A DNA stretch of 64,000 nt, taken from positions 1 to 64,000 of the forward strand of contig NZ_BONX01000028.1 in the NCBI RefSeq assembly GCF_016862935.1. Reading direction: 5' to 3'. Both the position numbers and the translations under genes were made by a program. Numbering within the stretch: the stretch's first letter is position 1; the number at the start of each line of letters is the position of its first letter. The notes under the pieces were generated by a model that was not told where the DNA came from, did no database searches, and worked only from the letters and a program-made list of their open reading frames with translations. Source of the DNA: Plantactinospora mayteni (GTDB taxonomy: Bacteria; Actinomycetota; Actinomycetes; Mycobacteriales; Micromonosporaceae). Below are positions 8,685 through 16,279 of this stretch, piece after piece.

Positions 8685-9836
8685 GTGCGGATCGTACGGC
8701 TGGCCAACTTCATCACCGAGAGTTCCGGCGGGCTGCGTACCGCGCTGCGCCAGCTCGGCGCCGGGTACGCCGCCGCCGGGCACGAGCCGGTGCTGGTGAT
8801 GCCCGGTCGGCGCGACACCGACGAGCAGACCGAGCAGGGTCGGGTGATCACCCTGGCCAGTCCGTCCGTACCGGGGATGGGCGGTTACCGGGTGGTCGTC
8901 GACCGGTTCCGGCTCGCCCGGTTGCTGCGCGAACTGCGCCCGGACCGGCTGGAGATCTCCGACCGGACCACGTTGCGCTGGACCGGGGCCTGGGCCCGCC
9001 GGCACGGCGTACGCAGCATGATGGTGTCGCACGAGAGCCTCGACGGGCTGCTCCGGCTGCTCCCCGGTGGTCAGCTCCGCCGGGTGGCCGACCGGCTCAA
9101 CCTGCGTACCGTCGCCGGTCACGACCAGATCGTCTGCACCACCTCGTGGGCGGCGGCGGAGTTCCGGCGGATCGGCGCCGGCAACCTCTGTCAGGTACCG
9201 CTCGGCGTCGACCTCGACCACTTCCGGCCGGACCGGTACGACCCCCGGCTGCGCGCCGTCTACGCCGAATCCGACGAGCTGCTCCTGCTGCACTGCGGTC
9301 GGCTGTCGCCGGAGAAGCGCCCCGAGCGGTCCCTCGCGGCGCTGGCCGAACTGCGGGCCCGGGGCGTGCCCGCGGTGCTGGTGGTGGTCGGCGACGGGCC
9401 GCGCCGGGAGCGGCTGCGGGCCACCGCCGCCCGGGACGACCTGCCGGTCCGGTTCCTGCGCTACGTCGCCGACCGGGACCTGCTGGCCCGGCTGCTCGCC
9501 ACCGCCGACATGGTGCTGGCGCCGGGGCCGGTGGAGACGTTCGGGCTGGCCGCTCTGGAGGCACTGGCCAGCGGTACCCCGGTGGTGGCGAGCGCGGAGA
9601 GCGCGCTGCCGGAGGTGCTCGGCCCGGCCGGGCTGGCCGCGCCCGGCGAGGGACCGGGATACGCCGACGCCGTGCTGGAGCTGGCCGTCCGTCCGGGCCC
9701 GGAACGCCGGGCGGCGGCCCGCCGCCAGGCCGAGCGTTTTCCGTGGTCGGCGGCGGTGGCGGGCTTCCTGGCCGCACACGACCTACCGGTACGCGCCCAG
9801 CCCTCGGAGGTGCCGGCTACCAGCGGCGGCCGGTGA
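8685..9836 (+). CDS. GT4 glycosyltransferase
   Basis: A 383-residue GT-B enzyme (VRIVRLANFITESSGGLRTA at the start). Its C-terminal half has LLLHCGRLSPEKRPERSLAAL and the donor site ETFGLAALEALASGTPVVAS. It lies 107 bases after the first GT4 gene on the same strand. GTG 8685 was chosen because GGGAGA lies just upstream; a longer reading from GTG 8574 would overlap the previous stop and add 37 poorly conserved-looking residues. It may transfer a second mannose-type residue in the same glycolipid pathway. The last 20 bases overlap the 3' end of purC on the other strand. Confidence 0.8.
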   Translation: MRIVRLANFITESSGGLRTALRQLGAGYAAAGHEPVLVMPGRRDTDEQTEQGRVITLASPSVPGMGGYRVVVDRFRLARLLRELRPDRLEISDRTTLRWTGAWARRHGVRSMMVSHESLDGLLRLLPGGQLRRVADRLNLRTVAGHDQIVCTTSWAAAEFRRIGAGNLCQVPLGVDLDHFRPDRYDPRLRAVYAESDELLLLHCGRLSPEKRPERSLAALAELRARGVPAVLVVVGDGPRRERLRATAARDDLPVRFLRYVADRDLLARLLATADMVLAPGPVETFGLAALEALASGTPVVASAESALPEVLGPAGLAAPGEGPGYADAVLELAVRPGPERRAAARRQAERFPWSAAVAGFLAAHDLPVRAQPSEVPATSGGR

Positions 9837-10650
9837 GCCGTTCGTACACCTCGACGTAGCGGGCCCGGGCCGCCTCGACGACCTCCGGCGGCATCTCCGG
9901 GGCCGGCCCGGTCTTGTCCCAGCCGGTGCCGACCGCCCAGTCCCTGACGAACTGCTTGCTCAGCGAGAGCTGCTCGCGGCCGGGCTGGTAGGAGTCGGCC
10001 GGCCAGAACCGGGACGAGTCGGAGGTCAGCACCTCGTCACCGAGCACCATCGTGCCGTCCGGCGCCCAGCCGAGTTCGAGTTTGGTGTCGGCGACCAGGA
10101 TGCCCCGGTCGGCGGCGAGTTCGGCACCGCGCCGGTAGACGGCCAGGGTGATCTCGCGGAGCCGCTCGGCGGTCTCGGGGCCGACCTTGGCCACCACATC
10201 GGAGAAGGTGATCGCCTCGTCGTGTTCGCCCTGCGGCGCCTTGGTGGTCGGGGTGAAGATCGGCTCGGGCAGGATCGACGCCTCCACCAGCCCGGGCGGC
10301 AGCGGTACGCCGCAGACGGCACCGGTCCGGTCGTATTCCTTGATGCCGGAACCGGTCAGGTAGCCGCGCGCGATGCACTCGACCGGGATCATCTCCAGCC
10401 GGCGGACCCGGATCGCCCGCCCGGCCCACTCGGTCGGTACGTCGGTGGCCGAGACGACGTGGTGCGGCACCAGGTCGGCGAGCTGCTCGAACCACCAGAG
10501 CGAGAGCGCGGTGAGCAGTTTGCCCTTGTCCGGGATCGGGGTCGGCAGCGCCACGTCGTAGACCGAGACGCGGTCGGAGGCGACCAGGATCAGGTCGTCG
10601 TCGCCGTCGGCGTAGACGTCCCTGACCTTGCCTGAGTGCAGCAGTTCCAC
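9817..10650 (-). CDS. purC: SAICAR synthetase
   Basis: A 277-residue phosphoribosylaminoimidazole-succinocarboxamide synthase. It ligates aspartate to CAIR using ATP in purine biosynthesis. The motifs are clear: LLHSGKVRDVY (ATP phosphate loop), LILVASDRVSVYDV, PVECIARGYLTGSG, LPEPIFTPTTKA and ILVADTKLELG. Length and order match the longer PurC class. GTG 10650 gives the expected N-terminus (VELLHSGK), but no strong ribosome binding site is seen. No other pur gene is present in the window. Confidence 0.96.
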   Translation of the reverse strand: MELLHSGKVRDVYADGDDDLILVASDRVSVYDVALPTPIPDKGKLLTALSLWWFEQLADLVPHHVVSATDVPTEWAGRAIRVRRLEMIPVECIARGYLTGSGIKEYDRTGAVCGVPLPPGLVEASILPEPIFTPTTKAPQGEHDEAITFSDVVAKVGPETAERLREITLAVYRRGAELAADRGILVADTKLELGWAPDGTMVLGDEVLTSDSSRFWPADSYQPGREQLSLSKQFVRDWAVGTGWDKTGPAPEMPPEVVEAARARYVEVYERLTGRRW

Positions 10651-10775
10651 GTGCCCAAGTACATCACGGTCGCCGGGCCGGGCCCGGTGCGGCCCGAGGC
10701 GGCCGGGTCGCCGGCCCGACCCCGACACCCGGGCTGTTCCGGGCAGCGGTTGGGACGATCTTGCCCGTACGGGCG

Positions 10776-10804
10776 TTGACACCCGCCGAGGTCGGCTGTG
10801 TAAA
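10776..10804 (+). promoter_or_regulatory. Near-consensus vegetative promoter for the solute-binding lipoprotein gene
   Basis: TTGACA at 10776-10781, a 17-base spacer and TGTAAA at 10799-10804 closely fit the primary-sigma consensus. Transcription would start near 10811, leaving a 5' leader of about 40 bases before the GTG at 10851, which follows AGGAG. Confidence 0.65.
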
Positions 10805-10850
10805 TGGTCCGGTTGCCGTCACAGCTGACCCGGTGTCGTCAGGAGTTGTC

Positions 10851-12194
10851 GTGCCTCTTCCCCTCCCCTCCCCCGTGGCCGGAAGAACCCCCGTGGCAAG
10901 CAGACCCTCCGCCGGCCGGTTCGGCCGGCGACTGGGTGCCGCGCTGCTCGTCGTCGTCACCGCGCTCTCCTCCGGTTGCACCGCCGAGGATGCCGCGCCG
11001 AAGAACGAGAAGGTCGAACTCTCCGTCTTCTGGTGGGGCGGCGACCGGCGGGCCGAGCTGACCAAGCAGGCGCTGGAGGTCTACACCCAGCGCTATCCGG
11101 ACGTCACCTTCAAATTCACCTACCAGGGCAACGCCGGCTACTTCGACCGGCTCTCCACCGAGGCCGCCGCCGGCAACGCCCCGGACATCTTCCAGATCGA
11201 CGACAACTACCTCACCGAGTACGCCCAGCGGGAGATCCTGCTCGACCTGACCGAGTACGTCCGGGCCGACGTACTGGACCTGCGGAAGCTGCCCACCGGC
11301 CTCGCCCAGTCCAGCCAGGTGACCGGCCGTACGGTCGCCGCCGCCGCAGCGGAGAACACCCCCGGCCTGATCTACAACAAGAGTCTGCTGGACCGGCTCG
11401 ACCTGCCCGAGCCGGAGATCGGGATGTCCTACCAGGACTATCTGGAGTGGGCCGAGCGGATCACCGAACGCAGCGACGGCAAGACCTTCGGCACCATGGA
11501 CCCGTCCGCCGACTACAAGGCCCTCTGGCTCTGGCTGCGCTCCCAGGACAAGGAGCTCTACCGGGGCCGGCAGGTGGGCTTCACCGAGAGCGACCTGACC
11601 CGCTGGTTCGAGTTGTGGGCGGAGGCCCGGGAACGCGGCGCGGCTCCCCCGGCGTCGGTGATCCAGCCGGCGAACAGCGGTGACGTGACCAAGCAACTGG
11701 TGACCAGCGGCAAGGCGGCCACCTCGTTCGTCTGGTCCAACCAGCTCTCCGAGTTGCAGAAGCTCACCAAGGACAAGCTCAGGGTGGTCAGCTATCCCGG
11801 TAACCCGGCCGCGCAGTGGGCCCGGGCCTCGCTCTACTGGGCCGCCTTCCGGGGTACCCGCCATCCGGACACCGTCGTGCACGTCATCGACTTCCTGGTC
11901 AACGACGCCAAGGCCGGCGAGATCCTCGGCACCGAGCGGGGCCTCAGCGCCAACCTGGACGTACGGCGGTCCGTGGAGGCGTCGCTGACCGACGAGAGCA
12001 TGAAGCAGTCGGTTGCCTTCGAGACCACCATGACGGAGAGGTTCGGACCGGCTCCGGTGCCGCCGCCGAAGGGGCACGCCACGATCAAGCAACTGCTGAT
12101 CCAGGCGGCCGAGAACGTCCAGTTCGGCAAAGCTTCCCCACGTTCGGCCGCCGCGTCCTTCATCAGCCAGGCGAACGCCGCGCTGACCAGTTGA
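10851..12194 (+). CDS. Extracellular sugar-binding lipoprotein (ABC transporter component)
   Basis: A 447-residue family-1 extracellular solute-binding protein. A basic N-terminus and hydrophobic stretch end in the lipobox LSSGC with lipidated Cys at about residue 43. The mature part begins with the VELSVFWWGGDRRAELTKQAL pattern and includes NAPDIFQIDDNYLTEYAQRE and a C-terminal NDAKAGEILGTERGLSANL segment typical of sugar binders. It would deliver a sugar to a membrane permease, but no permease or ATPase gene is adjacent, so it is an orphan. GTG 10851 is supported by AGGAG five bases upstream. Its 3' end is duplicated about 60 bases downstream. Confidence 0.88.
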   Translation: MPLPLPSPVAGRTPVASRPSAGRFGRRLGAALLVVVTALSSGCTAEDAAPKNEKVELSVFWWGGDRRAELTKQALEVYTQRYPDVTFKFTYQGNAGYFDRLSTEAAAGNAPDIFQIDDNYLTEYAQREILLDLTEYVRADVLDLRKLPTGLAQSSQVTGRTVAAAAAENTPGLIYNKSLLDRLDLPEPEIGMSYQDYLEWAERITERSDGKTFGTMDPSADYKALWLWLRSQDKELYRGRQVGFTESDLTRWFELWAEARERGAAPPASVIQPANSGDVTKQLVTSGKAATSFVWSNQLSELQKLTKDKLRVVSYPGNPAAQWARASLYWAAFRGTRHPDTVVHVIDFLVNDAKAGEILGTERGLSANLDVRRSVEASLTDESMKQSVAFETTMTERFGPAPVPPPKGHATIKQLLIQAAENVQFGKASPRSAAASFISQANAALTS

Positions 12195-12260
12195 GCCGCC
12201 GGCACTTTCCTGCCGATCGAGCAGGCCGGCGGCCGAACGCCGCGCTGACCGGTTGAGCCG
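12172..12260 (+). repeat. 27-bp direct repeat spanning the lipoprotein stop codon
   Basis: The last codons, stop codon and following bases (12172-12198, core GCGCTGACCAGTTGAGCCG) recur at 12234-12260 with one substitution, 62 bases apart. The second copy lies between the stop and the terminator. Confidence 0.85.
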
Positions 12261-12263
12261 TTG

Positions 12264-12310
12264 GGAAGGGACCCGTCCGCCGTTCTCCCCGCGGCGGAGG
12301 GGTCCCTTCC
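12264..12310 (+). terminator. Terminator after the solute-binding lipoprotein gene
   Basis: GGAAGGGACC (12264-12273) pairs with GGTCCCTTCC (12301-12310), and inner CCGCC/GGCGG segments extend the stem. No long T run follows, as is usual in high-GC actinobacteria. It could also serve the convergent small membrane-protein gene. Confidence 0.7.
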
Positions 12311-12353
12311 GGACACCCCGAGGACCTGCCGGGTCGGGGTCACCCAGGGCTGG

Positions 12354-12602
12354 TCAGCCCTTCCCACCCGACCTGCGGTTCCGCATGACGAAGACGAGGA
12401 CGGCGACGATCACGCCGACCACGATCAGGCAGCAGATCAGCCCCCAGAGCCCGAAGGCGCCCCGGGTCCGGCGCCGGGCCGCCTCCACCACCATCTCGCC
12501 GGGTCCGCTCGACGCCCAGGCGACGGCCGGTACGAACACTGTCAACGCCGCCGTACCGAGCACTGCGGTCAGGCGGACCCACCAGTTCCGGAAAATCTCC
12601 AT
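12354..12602 (-). CDS. Small membrane protein with signal sequence
   Basis: An 82-residue protein of unknown function. Residues about 5-30 look like a cleavable signal peptide (VFVPAVAWAS region). A short polar stretch follows, then a single transmembrane helix (GLWGLICCLIVVGVIVAVLV) and a basic cytoplasmic tail (RNRRSGGKG), giving a type I-like topology. The ATG at 12602 follows GAGGAT. It converges on the lipoprotein gene. Confidence 0.65.
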   Translation of the reverse strand: MEIFRNWWVRLTAVLGTAALTVFVPAVAWASSGPGEMVVEAARRRTRGAFGLWGLICCLIVVGVIVAVLVFVMRNRRSGGKG

Positions 12603-12743
12603 GGCTACATCCTCGGGGCTACTCGCAAGTCCCGCCGGCAACGCGGCCGATCACGCCGGACCGGAACCTCGGACGGCACCGGCGCAGCGAGCCGGATCGA
12701 TGCCGTGGAGTGGCCGTGCAGTGACTGTGTGCCGAATCACGGG

Positions 12744-12956
12744 ATGACCCAACTGATCACCCGGCTGGAGCGGGACGGGCTGGCCGAGCGGCGCAGCGAC
12801 CCGGCCGACCGCCGGGTGGTGGTGGTCGCGATCACCGCGACCGGGCGGGACCTCGTACGCCGCCGTCGGCAGGCCCGCGCCGAGAAGCTCTCCGCGCTGC
12901 TCGCCGACGTCTCGGCCGAGGAGCGGGCCGCCATCAGCGCCGACGGCCGTACATGA
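12744..12956 (+). pseudogene. MarR-family regulator remnant
   Basis: The frame reads MTQLITRLERDGLAERRSDPADRRVV and on through VVVAITATGRDLV. This is the recognition helix, wing and following helix of a MarR regulator. The N-terminal dimerisation helix and first DNA-binding helices are missing: upstream codons in the same frame bear no resemblance to the family. The C-terminal helix is cut off where the frame runs into the end of the convergent DUF1772 gene. About half of a normal MarR protein remains, so it is most likely a decayed fragment. Confidence 0.7.
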
Positions 12957-13476
12957 CGAGCGCGACGAGCAGGCAGCCGAACGCCGTGGAGCTGAGTACG
13001 ACGCGGACCAGGTTCCACGCCCGCCACCTCGCCTCGCCGAAGTCCCGGCGTACCCGGGCGAGGTCGGTGATCCGGTCCGGGTCGCCGGCCGCCTTGATGG
13101 CGTCGTTCAGCGGTACGTTCACCGCCAGGGTGATCACGACCACCACCAGGTAGAGCCCGAACGCGACGACGATCCACGGCAACCCGCCGCGCCCGTCCGC
13201 CCGCAGGTGCAGGGCGGCGGAGACACCGGTCAGGACCAGCGCCCCGAGGAAGCACGACATGAACCACGGGTTGATGATCGCCCGATCGATGGCCTGGAAC
13301 GCGGCCACGAACGTACGGTCGTCGGTGCGGCCCAGGCCGGGCATGATCGTGTGTGCGTAGAGGATGATCACGCCGGCCACCAGCCCGGTGGTCATCGCGG
13401 CGGCGCCCAGAACAACTCCGGTCAACACGTGCCCGCCTCCCGTTCGTCCCGCCGGCAGATCCGGCAGTGGCATCAT
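12934..13476 (-). CDS. DUF1772 (anthrone-oxygenase-like) membrane protein
   Basis: A 180-residue integral membrane protein with four predicted helices, including GVVLGAAAMTTGLVAGVIILY, FMSCFLGALVLTGVSAAL, WIVVAFGLYLVVVVITLAV and the C-terminal LSSTAFGCLLVALVMYG. The polar NVPLNDAI motif between helices is characteristic of DUF1772. Some relatives act in polyketide oxidation, but most have no known function. The ATG at 13476 is preceded by GGAGGAG at ideal spacing. Its last 23 bases overlap the MarR remnant on the other strand. Confidence 0.82.
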   Translation of the reverse strand: MMPLPDLPAGRTGGGHVLTGVVLGAAAMTTGLVAGVIILYAHTIMPGLGRTDDRTFVAAFQAIDRAIINPWFMSCFLGALVLTGVSAALHLRADGRGGLPWIVVAFGLYLVVVVITLAVNVPLNDAIKAAGDPDRITDLARVRRDFGEARWRAWNLVRVVLSSTAFGCLLVALVMYGRRR

Positions 13477-13580
13477 CTTGAACTCCTCCAGCCGACCAGA
13501 CGTGCCGGGAGAGCAGAACACGCGCCCCTTTCAGGTCACGGTCATCACCCGGCCACCCGTCCGCCGGCCGACTCGACCGC

Positions 13581-13683
13581 TCGGCAAGGGCGTCCGACCA
13601 GGGCGGGAGCAGACGCGGAGCGGCCCTCCAGTCGGCAAAGGCGTCCGGCCAGGCCGGGGAACAGACGCGGAGCGGCCCTCCAG
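13581..13683 (+). repeat. Two ~51-bp tandem repeats upstream of the DUF1772 gene
   Basis: Units at 13581-13631 and 13632-13683 are about 90% identical. Both start TCGGCAA and end GCGGAGCGGCCCTCCAG. The end of the second unit provides the left arm of the palindrome at 13674-13698. Confidence 0.8.
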
Positions 13684-13698
13684 ATGATCTGGAGGGCC
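13674..13698 (-). terminator. Palindromic terminator of the flavoprotein gene
   Basis: GGCCCTCCAGAT and ATCTGGAGGGCC form perfect 12-base arms around a single G. The site lies 37 bases past the stop codon of the NADH-dehydrogenase-like gene. The very short loop means a cruciform or protein site is also conceivable. Confidence 0.55.
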
Positions 13699-13734
13699 GG
13701 GGAAGACGCAGGATCCGAGCGGTGCAGGATCAGG

Positions 13735-14925
13735 TCACGGAGTTGCCGGGACGGGCTCCGCCTCGACGGCCGCGGCGACATGGCGGCGCAGGGACGGCAA
13801 CATGACCGTCGGGTGGGCGATGCTCCAGGCCGCGCCCGCGCAGACGAACTCCTTGATCCGGGCGGCCGGGCGGCCCGTGATGGCGGATGACCTGGCCTGG
13901 TCGTCGAAGGTGACGAACTGGATGATGCCGTCGTGGCGACCGAGACTGACGCATTGCAGGAAGTAGCCGAGCGGGAACCTGGGAACGGTGCGACCGGTCA
14001 GGCGCCCGGCGATGGCGTCGGCGGCCTGCCAGGCCATCGGGATCCCCGAGGCGCAGGACATCCGCAGTGGTTTGCCGCCCGCTCCCTGAGCGATCCCGGC
14101 GTCGCCGACGGCGTACACATCGGGATGCGAGACCGAGCGCATGGTGTTGTCGACGACGATCTGCCCGGTGTCGGCGACCTCCAGGGTGGTGGCGGCGGCG
14201 ATCGGGTGCGTGGCGAAGCCCGCCGTCCAGACGGTCACCTGGGCCGGGATCCGCCCGGCGTCGCCGGTGAACACGCCGGTCTCGTCGACGCGGGTGATGT
14301 CGGTGTGCTCGTACCCGGTGATGCCGAGCCGGTCGAAGACGCCGCGCAGGTGCCGCCGGGCCTTGTCGCTCAGCCAGTCGCCGATGCCACCGCGGGCGGC
14401 GATCGCGACGTCGAGGTCCGGCCTGCTCTCGGCGAGCTCGGTGGCTGCTTCGATGCCGGTGAGCCCGCCACCGACGACCAGTACGGTCGCGCCCCGGGCG
14501 AGGTCGTGCAGACGCTCGCGCAACCGCAGCGCCCCCGGCCTGCCCGCGACGTGGAAGGCGTGCTCGGCGACGCCGGGGACACCGTGGTCGGCAACGGTAC
14601 TGCCGAGGGCGTAGACGAGAGTGTCGTAGCCGATCTCGTCGGCACCGTGCTGGTCGACGAGCTCGACGGTCCTGCGGTCGACATCGACGGCGGTGACCCG
14701 CGCCGGTCGTACCGTGACCCCCGTGCCCGCATAGACGTCGCGCAACGCCCGGTGCCGCAGGTCCTGCCCGGCCGCGAGCTGGTGCAACCGGACCCGCTCG
14801 ACGAAGTCCGGGTCGGCGTTGACCAGGGTGATCTCGGTGTCGTCGGAGTGCAGCCGCCGGGCGAGGCGGCCGGCGGCGTGGGCTCCGGCGTATCCGGCCC
14901 CGAGGACGACGATGCGGTGCTTCAT
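13735..14925 (-). CDS. NAD(P)/FAD-dependent oxidoreductase (NDH-2-like)
   Basis: A 396-residue flavoprotein. The N-terminal FAD dinucleotide-binding motif is IVVLGAGYAGAHAA and the central NAD-binding motif is VLVVGGGLTGIEAATELAE. A C-terminal FAD segment reads HPDVYAVGDAGIA. This order matches type II NADH dehydrogenases and related disulfide-reductase-fold enzymes that pass electrons to quinones at the membrane. ATG 14925 follows AGGAG at 7 bases. It lies downstream of, and in the same direction as, the ECF41-like sigma gene, fitting the oxidoreductases usually linked to and controlled by that sigma group. Confidence 0.88.
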   Translation of the reverse strand: MKHRIVVLGAGYAGAHAAGRLARRLHSDDTEITLVNADPDFVERVRLHQLAAGQDLRHRALRDVYAGTGVTVRPARVTAVDVDRRTVELVDQHGADEIGYDTLVYALGSTVADHGVPGVAEHAFHVAGRPGALRLRERLHDLARGATVLVVGGGLTGIEAATELAESRPDLDVAIAARGGIGDWLSDKARRHLRGVFDRLGITGYEHTDITRVDETGVFTGDAGRIPAQVTVWTAGFATHPIAAATTLEVADTGQIVVDNTMRSVSHPDVYAVGDAGIAQGAGGKPLRMSCASGIPMAWQAADAIAGRLTGRTVPRFPLGYFLQCVSLGRHDGIIQFVTFDDQARSSAITGRPAARIKEFVCAGAAWSIAHPTVMLPSLRRHVAAAVEAEPVPATP

Positions 14926-15016
14926 GTCCCGACTCCTGTCTGGTGTGGGGTACTCGCTTCCTGAACCGGACGGCGACGCGATCCCTGACAGAAGTCGCTT
15001 GTAACCTGGGTCACCA

Positions 15017-15112
15017 ACGAACCATTTCAAACCTCCCCTTGCGCTCCGGCGAGCCGCAAGGTCGGACGGGGTACGTGCCCGCCGCGCGGTTCAGGCTGAA
15101 AAAGGGTTCAAT
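15017..15112. repeat. Structured palindromic element, copy 1 (inverted relative to copy 2)
   Basis: About 96 bp with roughly 80% identity to the reverse complement of 40371-40465. Shared blocks include AACCTCCCCTTGCG, CCGCAAGGTC, GACG and CGCCGCGCGGTTCAGG, then CTGAAAAAGG and TTCAAT. The ends are related as an imperfect terminal inverted repeat, and TTGCG/CGCAA form an internal hairpin. It lies between sigJ and the flavoprotein gene, and its end contributes the TGA stop of sigJ. Confidence 0.75.
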
Positions 15113-16061
15113 CGATGCCGAGTGGCTCACCGCGCTCGGACGCCACCCATTGCCGCGTGATGCGGTCCAGCTTGTCGGGGTTGACCTGGACGTGGATGGC
15201 AGCCACGCCGCCGGAGGTCACGTCGAGCGACATGACGCCGACGACCCGGTCGACGGTCACCACCAGCGCCGCAGGGCCGCCGTTGACGACGGCGGCGTAC
15301 ACCGCGAAATCGCCGCCGACCAGGCTCCGGTAGAGGGCCCGCTTGGCGTCGGTCAGCGTGAAGACGCCGCGCAGGAATCGCGCGACAGCGAGGGCGCCGA
15401 TGATCGGGGTGCCGCGGGCCGGGACCTGGCCGCCGCCGTCGGCGACGTTCACCGCGTCGTCGGTCAGCAGCCTGACCAGCGGCTCGGTATCGCCGCTGCG
15501 GGCCGCGGCGAGAAACTCCTCGACGATCTTGCCTGCGGCGGCAGCGTCGATCTCCACGCGCGTCCGGTCGGTGCCGAGGTGTTGCTTGGCGCGCCGGTAG
15601 ATCTGCTGACAGTTCGTCTCGGTGACATCAAGGATCTGCGCGATCTCGCCGTGCGGATAACCGAATGCCTCGCGCAGCACGTATACCGCGCGCTCGTTGG
15701 CCGACAGCCGTTCCATCAGGGTGAGCACCGCGATCGAGACCTGCTCGCGCTGCTCGGCGGTTTCGGCCGGACCGAGCATCCGGTCCCCGGCGAGTACCGG
15801 CTCCGGTAGCCACTGCCCCACATAGGTCTCGCGCCTGGACCGCGCCGAGGTGAGCTGGTTGAGGCACAGGTTGGTGAGTACCTTCGTCAGCCACGCCTCG
15901 GGCGTTTCGATGTGTTCGCGGTCGGCCGCCTGCCAACGCAGAAACGTGTCCTGAACCGCGTCCTCGGCGTCGGCCGCCGAGCCCAGCAGACGGTAGGCGA
16001 TCGCCTCCAAGCGGCCCCTGGAGCCCTCGAACAGGTCGACCTCGCGCGAGCTGAGCGTCAT
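15108..16061 (-). CDS. sigJ: ECF sigma factor, SigJ/ECF41 type
   Basis: A 317-residue extracytoplasmic-function sigma factor. Region 2 covers about residues 10-75 (YRLLGSAADAEDAVQDTFLRW), with region 4 at about 115-165 (LREAFGYPHGEIAQILDVTETNCQQIYRRA). A long C-terminal SnoaL-like domain carries the DGGG motif and the terminal NPDKLDRI motif. This fused domain replaces a separate anti-sigma factor in ECF41 proteins and sets their activity. Such sigmas typically control a neighbouring oxidoreductase, carboxymuconolactone decarboxylase or epimerase; here the flavoprotein gene is adjacent. The ATG at 16061 gives the standard start. Confidence 0.88.
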   Translation of the reverse strand: MTLSSREVDLFEGSRGRLEAIAYRLLGSAADAEDAVQDTFLRWQAADREHIETPEAWLTKVLTNLCLNQLTSARSRRETYVGQWLPEPVLAGDRMLGPAETAEQREQVSIAVLTLMERLSANERAVYVLREAFGYPHGEIAQILDVTETNCQQIYRRAKQHLGTDRTRVEIDAAAAGKIVEEFLAAARSGDTEPLVRLLTDDAVNVADGGGQVPARGTPIIGALAVARFLRGVFTLTDAKRALYRSLVGGDFAVYAAVVNGGPAALVVTVDRVVGVMSLDVTSGGVAAIHVQVNPDKLDRITRQWVASERGEPLGID

Positions 16062-16228
16062 CGCCCAACAGTTAAGCACGCCGGCACGGGGCGTCAACGC
16101 CGAGCGCGCCTTCTCTGCCGACGACTACCGGACACCCGACGAGGGCGCCTCGACCGTGGATGTGGCGCCAGGTCCGGAGGTTCACCCGCCGACCGTGGGC
16201 AGGTGGCGGCGACGGTTTCTGGCACAGC

Positions 16229-16258
16229 GGCGCGCCGCCCATCCGCGAGCGGCGCGCC
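16229..16258 (-). terminator. Terminator after the CU044_5270 gene
   Basis: GGCGCGCCG (16229-16237) and CGGCGCGCC (16250-16258) form a perfect 9-base stem with a 12-base loop, 22 bases past the gene's stop codon on the minus strand. Confidence 0.6.
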
Positions 16259-16279
16259 CCTGGCCAGACCGGCGCGGTG

